A stretch of DNA of 64,000 nt from an uncultured Alphaproteobacteria bacterium (lineage in GTDB: Bacteria; Pseudomonadota; Alphaproteobacteria; HIMB59; GCA-002718135), in assembly GCA_902602695.1 (NCBI GenBank), contig CACKRO010000004.1, positions 52,974 to 116,973 on the forward strand, given 5' to 3'. The notes under the pieces are model-generated. The model saw nothing but the letters and a program-made list of their open reading frames with translations, ran no database searches and was not told where the DNA came from. A program made the translations under genes and the position numbers. Shown here piece by piece: positions 28,892-38,409 of this stretch (position 1 is the first letter of the stretch; every line of letters starts with the position of its first letter).

Positions 28892-30366
28892 ATATCGAAT
28901 TTGTATGAATCCTCTGCAGCTGCCATTAAAGCACCAGCTTTATTCAAAATTTCTTGATGTTCATTTTTTGGGACCGAGTCATAAACTATCCCAGCACCAG
29001 CCTGAATGTATAATTTATTATCTTTTACAAGCCCAGTCCTCAAACTAATACAAGTATCCATGTCTCCATTAGAATCAAAATAACCCATACAACCAGCATA
29101 AAAACTTCTATTTAAATTTTCAAGTTCCTCTATGATTTCCATCGCTCTTATTTTTGGTGCACCAGAAACTGTACCTGCTGGAAATCCAGCCATTAAAGCA
29201 TCTAGAGCATCTAAATTATTATCTATTTTTCCCTCAACGTTTGAAACAATATGCATTACATGAGAGTAGTATTCTATAATCATCTTTTCAGTAACATTCA
29301 CTGTTCCTTTTTTTGCAACGCGACCAACATCGTTCCTTCCTAAATCTAAAAGCATTAAGTGTTCTGCGAGTTCTTTCTTATCATTCAGTAAGTCATTAGA
29401 TAAATAAAGGTCTTCAGAAGCATTCTTTCCTCTTTTTCTTGTTCCAGCAATTGGTCTTATCGTAACTTTTTTGTTTCTTAATTGAACCATTAATTCTGGA
29501 CTAGATGCAACAAGGCCAATTTTATCGAAGTTAAGATTTACAAGATAAGGAGATGGATTTAGTCGTCTTAACGATCTATAAAGATTGACTGCCTTTAAAT
29601 TATATTTTGTTTCAAATCTCTGTGAAGGCACAACTTGGAAGATATCTCCATTTTTAATATATTCTTTTGCTTTTTTTACAATTTTATAAAATTGCTCTTT
29701 CTTGAAATTTGATTTAAATTTTAATTTAGATTTTTTATTTTTCTTTTGCGCAGGTTTTAAAATACTTTTTTCTAACTTTTTAATTGTTTTATCAATAAGT
29801 AATTTATTTTTTCTATAGGCTTTTTCTGCTGAGATTTTTTTACTTGGATACGTAACTGTCATAAGGGAAATAATATCTTTAATATTATCAAAAACTGCGA
29901 CAATTTTTGGTCTTATTAAAATTGCATCAGGTATTTTTATATTGTCCTTATTACTTAGTTTAATTTTTTCAATATATTGAATTATTGGATATCCTAGATA
30001 TCCAACTAGTGTTGGGAAAGGAACGTCAATTTCATTATTTTTAAATTTTGAAATTTTTACAAGTTCTTTAAGACTATGAATTGGCTTTTGATCTAGTTTG
30101 TAATCAAAATTATGATCCAAATATTTAATTTTTGCCTTACCTTTTTCAACTATCCAAATTAAATCTGGATCACAACCTAGTAATGAGTAACGTCCTCTTT
30201 TACTTCCACCCTCTACTGACTCTAATAGAAAGGAATATTTTTCTGATTTACTAATTTTTAATAATGACGAAAATGGTGTTTCAATATCAGCAATAAGATT
30301 TTTTTTTAATATCTGAGGTAAGCCTTTGTTATATTGACTTATAAAATTTTTTTTTTCTAGACTCAT
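28888..30366 (-). CDS. trpE: Anthranilate synthase component I
   Basis: Converts chorismate to anthranilate. The N-terminal allosteric domain holds LLESVEGGSKRGRYSLLG (residues 48-65; LLES is the tryptophan feedback motif). The chorismate-binding domain includes IFQVVPSQRFE, PIAGTRKRG, LGRNDVGRV, FPAGTVSGAPKIRAME and QAGAGIVYDS. 492 residues. The ATG overlaps ppiD by 4 bp; there is no leader space, hence no trp attenuator. Regulation by feedback at LLES is the visible option. Confidence 0.95.
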   Translation of the reverse strand: MSLEKKNFISQYNKGLPQILKKNLIADIETPFSSLLKISKSEKYSFLLESVEGGSKRGRYSLLGCDPDLIWIVEKGKAKIKYLDHNFDYKLDQKPIHSLKELVKISKFKNNEIDVPFPTLVGYLGYPIIQYIEKIKLSNKDNIKIPDAILIRPKIVAVFDNIKDIISLMTVTYPSKKISAEKAYRKNKLLIDKTIKKLEKSILKPAQKKNKKSKLKFKSNFKKEQFYKIVKKAKEYIKNGDIFQVVPSQRFETKYNLKAVNLYRSLRRLNPSPYLVNLNFDKIGLVASSPELMVQLRNKKVTIRPIAGTRKRGKNASEDLYLSNDLLNDKKELAEHLMLLDLGRNDVGRVAKKGTVNVTEKMIIEYYSHVMHIVSNVEGKIDNNLDALDALMAGFPAGTVSGAPKIRAMEIIEELENLNRSFYAGCMGYFDSNGDMDTCISLRTGLVKDNKLYIQAGAGIVYDSVPKNEHQEILNKAGALMAAAEDSYKFDI

Positions 30367-32183
30367 TTATACTGAGATAAAAGACCATTTATCAGTTCAT
30401 CATTGAACGAAATTTCTTTTGTCTTAATAATCTCACTACCAAATGCTGTTTTCAAATCACCTATTAAATTAATATTTGAAGTATTTTCACCTTCTTCAGG
30501 TATCTTTATACTTTTAATATTAGCAAAATAAATAGCATTTTCATCTGATCCAAAAGCTACTTCCTCAATATTAGTTTCAAAAATCTTTTGTTTAAAAGAT
30601 ATTGGTAATTCATTATTAATATTCAAAAATAAAGTTAAATTTTTTGGGTTAGTCGCATAAAATTTACTTATATTTGTGAACATCTCTTTGTTGTTTTCAA
30701 AAATATTTTCTGCTTGTTCAGTTTTTTTTATAAATATAAAATCATTTAAAACACTATCAAAAATATTATCAACACTTTCTATTTTTGACGGATATATGTT
30801 ATCAATATTTACAATAAAAGAAGTATCATTATCAATGTCAACTAAATCGCTAACAAAATCTTGATTTTGTGTAAAAGAAAATGAAATTACGTTACTTAAA
30901 GTAAGGTCATCTTCGTCAGTAATGTTTATAATTTTTTTATTTTTGATTAATTCAAGATTATTTTGATCTGCTATTTCTTTAATTGAAAATCCGTCAAGTA
31001 TTTGTTGGTCAAGGCTTGATTTTAATTCATTGAAGTAATTATCTACTTCAAAATTGGTTAATGTATTATTTATTTCATTCTTAACTTCATCAAATTTTAA
31101 TTCCTTCTCTGGAAAAATTTCATCTAAAATAATTATATGATATGCCAAGGTAGTTTGGACTACATCCGACATACTTCCTTTGGTTAATTCAAATATCACA
31201 TTTGCTAGTTGTTCCAAAACTTTATTTCTATCAACATTTTTGAAATCATTAAAAGTTATATTATTTTCATCTGCATATTTAATAATTTCTTCATTAGTTT
31301 TTCCAGAAACACTTAATTTAAAATCATCTGCTTCTTCTTTTGATTTAAAATTAAATTGCTTAAAGGTTCTCTCTTCGGGATTAATAAATAGATTTTTGTT
31401 GTTATTGTAATATTCATTAAGACTATTTTCTGAAGGTGAAAAATTGTCTCTATAATCACTTTTACTAACTAATATATATGAAATATCTCTCTCTTCTTTC
31501 GTCATATATGCAGCAGAGTTATTATTAAAATAATCTAATAGTTCATTATTATCTTTTGTAATTTGATCTTTATTATATTTTTCAAGTTTAATTTCATCGT
31601 AAGGTATTTTAAGCAACTCTATTTCTCTACTTTGATTATCATACTTATTAAAATTAATTTGGAATTGTAATGGATAATTTTTTTGAAAGAAAAGCTGATC
31701 AAATACAATCGACCTAGTTTCAAAATCTATTAAATCAACAAGATCCTCAATTTTTAAACCTTGTCTTCTTAAGAAAGTATTCAACATTTCATCATCTAAT
31801 TTATTGTTTAAATAAAGATCTGGAAAATTTTTTTTTGTTTCTTTTGCAATTGTAGTATCATCTAGAATAAAATTTATTTTTTCAAACTCGTTTTCAAAAA
31901 TTGCATTGTTTACTAAATTTTGAAGAGCAATTTGATGAACTTGAAAACTCCTAATTTGATCACCAGTTAATTTACTTCCAATCATTTGAGAAAATTGATT
32001 AATATTCATATCCATTGAACGCATAAATTTTGTAGTTGAAATAGGTGTTCCAGAAATATCAGCTACAAAATTATCAGAATTAAATAAATTGGAGTATCTT
32101 GCTTGTCCTCTAAAGAAAAACAAGCTAGCGCCAAATAGAATAGCTAAACCAATTCCAATCCAAGAATTTCTAAAAAATCTCAT
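30363..32183 (-). CDS. ppiD: PpiD/SurA-type periplasmic peptidyl-prolyl isomerase
   Basis: Membrane-anchored periplasmic folding factor. One N-terminal membrane helix (residues 8-25, IGIGLAILFGASLFFF) precedes a SurA_N-like helical domain (about 35-190, VADISGTPISTTKFMRSMD) and a divergent parvulin-type domain (about 225-380). 606 residues, close to PpiD. The parvulin core is weakly conserved, so isomerase activity is uncertain. It heads the minus-strand trp cluster, the usual alphaproteobacterial arrangement, and is divergent from tpiA across 49 bp. Confidence 0.82.
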   Translation of the reverse strand: MRFFRNSWIGIGLAILFGASLFFFRGQARYSNLFNSDNFVADISGTPISTTKFMRSMDMNINQFSQMIGSKLTGDQIRSFQVHQIALQNLVNNAIFENEFEKINFILDDTTIAKETKKNFPDLYLNNKLDDEMLNTFLRRQGLKIEDLVDLIDFETRSIVFDQLFFQKNYPLQFQINFNKYDNQSREIELLKIPYDEIKLEKYNKDQITKDNNELLDYFNNNSAAYMTKEERDISYILVSKSDYRDNFSPSENSLNEYYNNNKNLFINPEERTFKQFNFKSKEEADDFKLSVSGKTNEEIIKYADENNITFNDFKNVDRNKVLEQLANVIFELTKGSMSDVVQTTLAYHIIILDEIFPEKELKFDEVKNEINNTLTNFEVDNYFNELKSSLDQQILDGFSIKEIADQNNLELIKNKKIINITDEDDLTLSNVISFSFTQNQDFVSDLVDIDNDTSFIVNIDNIYPSKIESVDNIFDSVLNDFIFIKKTEQAENIFENNKEMFTNISKFYATNPKNLTLFLNINNELPISFKQKIFETNIEEVAFGSDENAIYFANIKSIKIPEEGENTSNINLIGDLKTAFGSEIIKTKEISFNDELINGLLSQYK

Positions 32184-32193
32184 AAAATTTCTA

Positions 32194-32221
32194 TTGCTTC
32201 TATAATATTAGTTTCTATAAA
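32194..32221 (+). promoter_or_regulatory. Possible promoter for tpiA
   Basis: TTGCTT (32194-32199), 16 bp, TATAAA (32216-32221). The predicted start is only about 5 nt before the tpiA ATG at 32233, and no Shine-Dalgarno is visible, so the transcript may be effectively leaderless. It overlaps the opposing ppiD promoter candidate within the same 49-bp gap. Confidence 0.3.
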
Positions 32222-32230
32222 TAAAAGTAA
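32202..32230 (-). promoter_or_regulatory. Possible promoter for ppiD-trp cluster
   Basis: On the minus strand TTACTT (32230-32225), 17 bp, then TATTAT (32207-32202) gives a plausible promoter with a leader of about 10-12 nt before the ppiD ATG. It is the only free sequence upstream of this nine-gene minus-strand block, so some promoter must lie here or inside tpiA. The -35 match is modest. Confidence 0.33.
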
Positions 32231-32232
32231 TT

Positions 32233-32952
32233 ATGGTAAATCTTGGTAAATATTCCTCAATTTTTATAGCAAATTGGAAATTAAATGGAAATTCCTCATT
32301 TTTAAAAGATTATTATGAAAAATTAAAAGTTAATTCTAATAATTGTACAATTATTTGCTCACCTTCAATTTACTTAAAATCACTTAAAGGAAATAATGAA
32401 AACTTATTTTGTGGCGCACAAGATGTTTCCACTTATAAAGAAGGTGCCTACACTGGAGAATTATCTGCCTCAATGCTAAAGGATAATAATATAGATTTTT
32501 GTTTGGTTGGACATTCTGAGCGAAGACAATACTTTGCAGAAACAAATAATAATGTAAATATTAAAAGCTCAAATCTTATTGAAGAAAATATTATACCAGT
32601 GATATGTATAGGTGAAACCCTGGAGCAGAAAGAAAAAAACTTAACAGAAGAAATCTTATCTACACAAATTCAAGATAGTATTCCAAATTTAGCAAATCAT
32701 CAAAATGCGTTAATTGCTTATGAGCCAGTTTGGGCTATAGGAACGGGATTGACGCCAACTTTGGATGAAATAAATCAGGTACACGAATTAATTAAAAATT
32801 TTGATACTAAATTTAGAAGTTTTAAGGTTCTTTATGGGGGCTCTGTTAAATCTTCAAATTCAAAAGAAATTAATGGATTAAGTCATGTGGATGGCTGCTT
32901 AATTGGCGGAGCATCATTAAAAGTTGATGAATTCAATACAATTATTTCTTGA
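32233..32952 (+). CDS. tpiA: Triosephosphate isomerase
   Basis: Interconverts dihydroxyacetone phosphate and glyceraldehyde 3-phosphate. Motifs: IANWKLNG with the catalytic lysine (residues 12-19), FCGAQDVS, the catalytic histidine in LVGHSERR near 94, the catalytic glutamate in AYEPVWAIGTG near 160 and the phosphate loop VLYGGSVKSSN. 239 residues. Heads the tpiA-secG-pyrG-kdsA-eno order. Its TGA lies inside the TTGATA that may be the -35 for secG. Confidence 0.95.
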   Translation: MVNLGKYSSIFIANWKLNGNSSFLKDYYEKLKVNSNNCTIICSPSIYLKSLKGNNENLFCGAQDVSTYKEGAYTGELSASMLKDNNIDFCLVGHSERRQYFAETNNNVNIKSSNLIEENIIPVICIGETLEQKEKNLTEEILSTQIQDSIPNLANHQNALIAYEPVWAIGTGLTPTLDEINQVHELIKNFDTKFRSFKVLYGGSVKSSNSKEINGLSHVDGCLIGGASLKVDEFNTIIS

Positions 32953-32976
32953 TAAATAAAATCAATTTAATATAAA
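32949..32976 (+). promoter_or_regulatory. Putative promoter for secG
   Basis: TTGATA (32949-32954), 16 bp, TATAAA (32971-32976). The -35 contains the tpiA stop codon TGA (32950-32952). The expected start is near 32983, only about 2 nt from the secG ATG at 32985, which would give a leaderless mRNA. Confidence 0.45.
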
Positions 32977-32984
32977 GCGCAGAT

Positions 32985-33290
32985 ATGACAACTTTAGTAA
33001 TAATTCAGCTGATACTTGCGATTGCTTTGGTAATATTAGTTTTATTACAAGGTTCTGATAACGATAGCTTGGGTCTTGGTGGTGGAACTTCAACTGGATT
33101 AATGTCAGCGAGAGGTACTGCAAATCTCCTTTCTAGATTAACAGCAATAACTGCTGGTTTATTTATGGTAATGAGTATCGTTCTTACAATTACGGCCTCA
33201 ATTAGTTCAGATCGCAATGTTTTAGAGTCTCTTCCTTCAATGAATACTGAAGAAAATTCTGAAGAACCAAGTATACCAGAAAATAATTAA
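32985..33290 (+). CDS. secG: Preprotein translocase subunit SecG
   Basis: Small inner-membrane subunit of SecYEG. 101 residues with two membrane helices (about 3-22 and 52-73) around the glycine-rich cytoplasmic loop LGLGGGTSTGLMSARGTANLLSR in which the conserved G-rich and LTRxTA-like (here LSRLTA) motifs are visible. The C-terminal tail is acidic. The position between tpiA and pyrG is conserved in alphaproteobacteria. Confidence 0.92.
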   Translation: MTTLVIIQLILAIALVILVLLQGSDNDSLGLGGGTSTGLMSARGTANLLSRLTAITAGLFMVMSIVLTITASISSDRNVLESLPSMNTEENSEEPSIPENN

Positions 33291-33337
33291 TTATATCTTG
33301 CTATAAATAGATCTATTATGTATCACGGTATTCCGTA

Positions 33338-34951
33338 ATGCATTTTGTTTTTATTACGGGTGGTGTCGCGTCTTCTCTTGGAAAAGGTATAGCCTCAGCC
33401 TCTTTAGCAACTCTCCTTAAAAGCAGAAAATTCAAAGTAAGAATTAGAAAGTTAGATCCTTATTTAAATGTGGATCCGGGAACAATGAGTCCTTATCAAC
33501 ATGGAGAAGTTTACGTTACTGATGATGGTGCAGAAACAGATTTAGATCTTGGTCATTACGAAAGATTTACAAATCAGTCCGCAAAACAATCAGATAGTGT
33601 GTCGTCAGGTAAGATTTATTCCAATGTTCTTCTAAAAGAAAGGAAGGGAGATTACCTTGGCTCAACAATTCAAGTAATTCCTCATGTTACCAATGAAATA
33701 AAATCATTTATTAATAGTGATTTAAAAAATGAAGATATCGCAATTTATGAAATAGGAGGAACAGTTGGAGATATTGAGTCCTTACCTTTTTTAGAAGCAA
33801 TACGACAAATAAGAAATGATAAAAATATTTCATCATCATTAATTCATATGACTTATATTCCATATTTAAGTTCAGCAGGTGAGTTAAAAACCAAACCTAC
33901 TCAACATTCAGTTAAAGAATTGCTTAACGCAGGTATTCAACCAGATATCATTATGTGTAGATCTGAACAACCAATAGATAGTGAATCAATTTCTAAAATA
34001 TCTCTATTTTGTAACGTTAAAAAAGAGTCGGTAATTCCTGCATTGAACGCTAAGTCAATTTATGAAGTTCCTTCATTGTATTCCAAATACGGTTTAGATG
34101 AAGCTCTCCTTAAGCAATTGGGTTATAAACCTAAAAAACACAAACTAAATTTAAAACCTTGGAATGATCTTCAAAAAAAAATTAAAAAAAGAAAACATAA
34201 AGTAAAAATTGCAGTAGTAGGAAAATACACAAATCTAAAAGATAGTTATAAATCACTCAATGAAGCATTGGTACATGGTGGAATAGAAAATTATGCTGAT
34301 GTAGATATTAAATGGATTAATTCTGAAAAAGAAAACAACATTAGCTTAATAAAAAAATTAAAAGGTAATGATGGAATTCTAATTCCGGGTGGTTTTGGTA
34401 TACGTGGTATCAATGGAAAAATTAATGCCATTAAATATGCTAGAGAAAACAATATTCCTTTTTTTGGAATATGTCTTGGAATGCAGCTAGCTGTTATTGA
34501 AATAGCACAAAATGTACTTAAAATTAAAAATGCTCATTCTTCAGAATTTAAGAGAACTACTAAATCAGTTGTTGGATTAATGACAGAATGGGTAAATAAA
34601 AATAAGATCGAAAAACGAGATAAAAATAGTGACAAGGGTGGAACCATGCGTCTTGGAGCATACAAAGCTATTTTGAAAAAAAATTCAAAAATCTTTTCAA
34701 TATATAAAAATAGAGTAATTAGTGAGAGACATAGACATAGATACGAAGTAAATCAGAAATTTCTATCAAAATTTGAAAACAAAGGTTATTATTTCAGTGG
34801 TATGTCGCCAGATGGATTATTGCCTGAAGTACTTGAGAGTAAAGAACATAAATGGTTTATAGGAGTTCAATTTCATCCAGAGTTAAAATCAAGACCATTA
34901 GATCCTCATCCTCTTTTTGTATCATTTATAAAGGCTGCAATTAATGATTAA
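33338..34951 (+). CDS. pyrG: CTP synthase
   Basis: Converts UTP to CTP using glutamine. N-terminal synthase domain from residue 1: FITGGVASSLGKGIASASLA (P-loop, 5-24), KLDPYLNVDPGTMSPYQHGEV, DLDLGHYERF. C-terminal class I amidotransferase: catalytic cysteine in FFGICLGMQLAVIE near residue 380, HRHRYEVN and VQFHPELKSRP near the end. 537 residues, standard. A 12-nt inverted repeat, ACGG-TATT-CCGT at 33325-33336, ends one base before the ATG. Confidence 0.95.
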   Translation: MHFVFITGGVASSLGKGIASASLATLLKSRKFKVRIRKLDPYLNVDPGTMSPYQHGEVYVTDDGAETDLDLGHYERFTNQSAKQSDSVSSGKIYSNVLLKERKGDYLGSTIQVIPHVTNEIKSFINSDLKNEDIAIYEIGGTVGDIESLPFLEAIRQIRNDKNISSSLIHMTYIPYLSSAGELKTKPTQHSVKELLNAGIQPDIIMCRSEQPIDSESISKISLFCNVKKESVIPALNAKSIYEVPSLYSKYGLDEALLKQLGYKPKKHKLNLKPWNDLQKKIKKRKHKVKIAVVGKYTNLKDSYKSLNEALVHGGIENYADVDIKWINSEKENNISLIKKLKGNDGILIPGGFGIRGINGKINAIKYARENNIPFFGICLGMQLAVIEIAQNVLKIKNAHSSEFKRTTKSVVGLMTEWVNKNKIEKRDKNSDKGGTMRLGAYKAILKKNSKIFSIYKNRVISERHRHRYEVNQKFLSKFENKGYYFSGMSPDGLLPEVLESKEHKWFIGVQFHPELKSRPLDPHPLFVSFIKAAIND

Positions 34952-35774
34952 TATTAATTTAAAAAATTTTTCTATCTCAAATAATTCTCCATTTGTTTTA
35001 ATTGCAGGCCCATGTGTAATAGAAAATGAAAGTCACTCATTAATGATTGCAGAAGAATTAAATAACATGTGCGATGATGTTGGAATTAATTTAATTTTTA
35101 AATCTAGTTTTGATAAGGCTAATCGATCAAGTATTAATAGTGATAGAGGTATTAAGCTCGATGATGCATTAAAAATCTTTGAAAAAATTAAAACTAATTT
35201 TAATTTACCAATAATAACTGATGTCCATAATGAGGACCAATGCAATCAATTAAAACAAGATAGTATTATCGATATTATCCAAATTCCTGCGTTTCTATGT
35301 CGTCAAACAGATTTATTACTAGCTGCAGGCAGAACAAATAAAATTATTAATGTTAAAAAAGGTCAATTTTTATCACCAACTGATGTTAAAAATATTTTCA
35401 CAAAGATAGAAACTACAAATAATAAAAACATCATCATAACTGAAAGGGGAACTACTTTTGGTTACAATACTCTTGTAAATGATTTTAAAGGTATAGATAT
35501 TATGAAAAAATATGAGTATCCTGTAATTTTTGATGCAACTCATTCAGTGCAACAGCCAGGAGGAATGGGCGATAAAAGTGGGGGTCAAAGAGAACATATT
35601 CCTTCTTTATCCAAAGCTGCCATATCTATTGGTGTAGCTGGTTTATTTTTAGAAACACATAATGATCCAGATAATGCCCCAAGTGATGGACCAAATATGA
35701 TTAATATTAAGGAGTTAAAAAATTTATTAATTCAACTTAAACAATTTGATGATATAGCAAAAAATAATGCCTAA
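34944..35774 (+). CDS. kdsA: 3-deoxy-8-phosphooctulonate synthase
   Basis: Makes Kdo-8-phosphate for the LPS inner core, complementing the lipid A genes at 18-22 kb. TIM barrel of 276 residues: [14 protein letters not shown] (about 19-32), [57 protein letters not shown] and [11 protein letters not shown]. Overlaps pyrG by 8 bp and eno by 8 bp. Confidence 0.95.
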   Translation: MININLKNFSISNNSPFVLIAGPCVIENESHSLMIAEELNNMCDDVGINLIFKSSFDKANRSSINSDRGIKLDDALKIFEKIKTNFNLPIITDVHNEDQCNQLKQDSIIDIIQIPAFLCRQTDLLLAAGRTNKIINVKKGQFLSPTDVKNIFTKIETTNNKNIIITERGTTFGYNTLVNDFKGIDIMKKYEYPVIFDATHSVQQPGGMGDKSGGQREHIPSLSKAAISIGVAGLFLETHNDPDNAPSDGPNMINIKELKNLLIQLKQFDDIAKNNA

Positions 35775-37047
35775 AATAACAAATATAAAAGCAAGACAAA
35801 TAATAGATAGCAGAGGAAATCCAACTGTTGAATGCGATATAGAGTTTGAAAATTCTATCTCTGGAAGAGCTGCGGTTCCAAGTGGAGCATCGACAGGAGT
35901 GCATGAGGCTCTAGAATTGCGAGATAATGATAAATCCAAATACAAAGGTAAAGGAGTTCTGAAAGCAGTAAAAAATATCAATGATACAATTTCCAAAGAA
36001 CTAGTTGGAAAATCATTTGAAGATATTTCCTCTTTTGATGATTTTTTATTAGAAATTGATGGTACAGAAAATAAATCTAACTTAGGCGCTAATGCAACAC
36101 TTGCTGCAAGTTTAGCTTTTTCAAAATGTTTAGCTTCTTCTGAAGGTCATGAATTGTATTCTTTTCTTGGTAAAGAACATACAATGAGTCTTCCAGTTCC
36201 AATGATGAACATTATTAATGGTGGTTCACATGCAGATAATGATGTTGATATTCAAGAATTTATGGTTGCTCCAATTGGTGCAAATAATTTTTCAGAAGCA
36301 CTTCAATATGGATGCGAAATATTTCATTCATTAAAGTCACTTTTAAAATCAAAAGGCCTAAATACAAATGTTGGTGATGAAGGCGGATTTGCGCCTAACA
36401 TAAATAGTTCTAGTGAAGTCATAGAAACTGTTTTGAAATCAGTGGAGGATGCAGGATTTAAACCTGGAAAAGATATTTATCTTTCGCTTGATGTCGCCTC
36501 AACTGAATTTTATAAAAATAATAAGTATGATTTACAAGGAGAAAAAATAATATTGTCTTCTGATGAGATGATAAAGTACTTAGAGAAATTGTCAAATGCC
36601 TATCCAATTTATTCTATTGAAGACGGAATGTCAGAGGATGATTGGGAGGGTTGGTCTAATTTAACATCAGCAATAGGAAAAAAAGTTCAGTTAGTTGGTG
36701 ATGATTTATTTGTTACAAACAAAAAAAGGTTACAAAAAGGTATTACAGAGGGTGCAGGTAATTCTATTTTAGTTAAAGTAAATCAAATAGGAACTCTAAA
36801 AGAAACTTTAGAATCAATTAAATTAGCTAAAGAAAATAATTTTACTACTATAATTTCACATCGTTCTGGCGAGACTGAAGATACAACTATTGCTGATTTA
36901 TCAGTTGGAGTTTCAGCAGGTCAAATTAAAACAGGATCATTATCCAGAACTGATAGAACGGCAAAATACAATCAACTTCTAAGAATTGAGGAAGCATTAC
37001 AAGGTAAAGCTAAATATGCTGGATCTACTATCTTAAATAATAATTGA
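35767..37047 (+). CDS. eno: Enolase
   Basis: Interconverts 2-phosphoglycerate and phosphoenolpyruvate. Motifs: [16 protein letters not shown] near the start, [97 protein letters not shown] and [16 protein letters not shown]. 426 residues. The TGA stop (37045-37047) is inside TTGACA, a candidate -35 for ftsB. Confidence 0.96.
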   Translation: MPKITNIKARQIIDSRGNPTVECDIEFENSISGRAAVPSGASTGVHEALELRDNDKSKYKGKGVLKAVKNINDTISKELVGKSFEDISSFDDFLLEIDGTENKSNLGANATLAASLAFSKCLASSEGHELYSFLGKEHTMSLPVPMMNIINGGSHADNDVDIQEFMVAPIGANNFSEALQYGCEIFHSLKSLLKSKGLNTNVGDEGGFAPNINSSSEVIETVLKSVEDAGFKPGKDIYLSLDVASTEFYKNNKYDLQGEKIILSSDEMIKYLEKLSNAYPIYSIEDGMSEDDWEGWSNLTSAIGKKVQLVGDDLFVTNKKRLQKGITEGAGNSILVKVNQIGTLKETLESIKLAKENNFTTIISHRSGETEDTTIADLSVGVSAGQIKTGSLSRTDRTAKYNQLLRIEEALQGKAKYAGSTILNNN

Positions 37048-37072
37048 CAGTTTCGCTCTTAAATATGCTATT
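37044..37072 (+). promoter_or_regulatory. Possible promoter for ftsB
   Basis: A perfect -35 TTGACA (37044-37049) overlaps the eno TGA. Seventeen bp later is GCTATT (37067-37072), a weak -10. The start would be near 37080, with the ftsB ATG at 37082. The strong -35 is the main support; the -10 is poor. Confidence 0.33.
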
Positions 37073-37081
37073 TCTATCAAA

Positions 37082-37393
37082 ATGAACAAATCATTGGTTT
37101 TAAAAAATAAATTTTATTTCTATTTGTCCTTTTTGTTTACTTTTTTTCTATTTGTTTATCTTCTTTATTTTCTTGTAAATGGTGAGAGGGGATTGCTCAA
37201 ATATTTTAGTCTTAAAAATCTTAATTCTCAACACAATGATCAATATATGTCCTTAAAAAAAGAAAATGAGTTTTACCTAGATAGAATTAAAAGATTACAG
37301 CCGAATACTATAGATTTGGACTATTTAGATGAGACATTTAGGAGAGTTACAGGATTTACTTCAGAAAACGAAACAGTTATAATTATAGAATAA
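37082..37393 (+). CDS. ftsB: Septum formation initiator FtsB/DivIC family
   Basis: Bitopic division protein of the FtsQLB complex. 103 residues: short cytoplasmic N-terminus, one membrane helix (about 13-34), the NGERGLLKYF segment typical of the family just outside the membrane, and a coiled-coil (about 45-75, NSQHNDQYMSLKKENEFYLDR) followed by DLDYLDETFRRVTGF. The position between eno and pdhA is the standard alphaproteobacterial locus for this protein. Confidence 0.88.
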   Translation: MNKSLVLKNKFYFYLSFLFTFFLFVYLLYFLVNGERGLLKYFSLKNLNSQHNDQYMSLKKENEFYLDRIKRLQPNTIDLDYLDETFRRVTGFTSENETVIIIE

Positions 37394-37403
37394 ACTGATT
37401 TAT

Positions 37404-37430
37404 TTGACAAAAAATCACCCTAATTATAAT
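37404..37430 (+). promoter_or_regulatory. Putative promoter for pdhABC
   Basis: TTGACA (37404-37409) and TATAAT (37425-37430) are both perfect hexamers but only 15 bp apart; TAATTA at 37427-37432 gives a 17-bp spacing. The start would be near 37437-37440, a few nt before the pdhA ATG at 37444. No Shine-Dalgarno is seen. Confidence 0.5.
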
Positions 37431-37443
37431 TAAAGATTATCAT

Positions 37444-38406
37444 ATGAAAAAACTTCAAAAAACTGATTACATTAAAATGTATTCTTTCATGCTCAAAATT
37501 AGAAGATTTGAAGAAAGGGCAGCACAACTTTACGGTATGGGTAAAATAGGTGGTTTTTGTCATTTGTATATAGGCCAAGAAGCTGTTGTTGTTGGCATAT
37601 TAATGACAATTGATAAAAATGACTCAGTTGTAACGACTTATAGAGATCATGGCCATATGATCGCAAGAGGATTAGACCCAAAACGAATTATGGCAGAGTT
37701 GACTGGTAGAGAAGATGGTTATTCTGCTGGTAAGGGTGGTTCAATGCATATGTTCTCTAAAGAAAATAATTTTTATGGAGGACATGGTATTGTCGGAGCT
37801 CAAGTACCAATTGGAACAGGAATAGCATTCACGCATAAATATAATGGAGAAAAAAATATATGCAGAACATATATTGGTGATGGAGCGATGAACAACGGTC
37901 AAGTTTTCGAAGCTTTTAATCTAGCTGCATTATGGAAGCTTCCTGTTTTATACATTATTGAAAATAATAAATATGGAATGGGCACATCTGTAGATAGAGC
38001 GGCAGCCGGATTAGATTTATATAAAAGAGGTGAGGCATTTGGAATTCCTGGTGAGAAGGTAGATGGAATGAATGTATTTTCAGTTATAGAAGCAGCAGAT
38101 AAAGCAGGTAAATATGTCAGGGAAGGGAATGGACCTTATATTATTGAAGTACAAACATATCGATACAGAGGACATTCAATGTCAGATCCTGCAAAATATA
38201 GAACCAAAGAAGAATTAGATAACTATAAGCAAACTGATCCTATTGAAATAGTTAAAGCTGAAATACTAAAGAAAAAAATTGCAACTAATGATGAAATTGA
38301 GAAAATTAATAAAGATACTTTAGAAGAAATAAAAAATGCTGCTGAATTTGCAACCAATAGTCCTTTTCCAAAGGATAGTGAGCTTTATACGGACGTTTAT
38401 TTATAA
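37444..38406 (+). CDS. pdhA: Pyruvate dehydrogenase E1 component, alpha subunit
   Basis: Thiamine-diphosphate subunit that decarboxylates pyruvate. 320 residues: RRFEERAAQLYGMGKIGGFCHLYIGQEA-type start region, GGKGGSMHMFS-like segment (SAGKGGSMHMFS), the ThDP motif GDGAMNNGQ running to IENNKYGMGTS, and the loop YRYRGHSMSDPAKYRTKEE. This is the alpha2beta2 E1 type used by alphaproteobacteria and mitochondria. It begins the pdhA-pdhB-pdhC-lipA run. Confidence 0.95.
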   Translation: MKKLQKTDYIKMYSFMLKIRRFEERAAQLYGMGKIGGFCHLYIGQEAVVVGILMTIDKNDSVVTTYRDHGHMIARGLDPKRIMAELTGREDGYSAGKGGSMHMFSKENNFYGGHGIVGAQVPIGTGIAFTHKYNGEKNICRTYIGDGAMNNGQVFEAFNLAALWKLPVLYIIENNKYGMGTSVDRAAAGLDLYKRGEAFGIPGEKVDGMNVFSVIEAADKAGKYVREGNGPYIIEVQTYRYRGHSMSDPAKYRTKEELDNYKQTDPIEIVKAEILKKKIATNDEIEKINKDTLEEIKNAAEFATNSPFPKDSELYTDVYL

Positions 38407-38409
38407 ATT

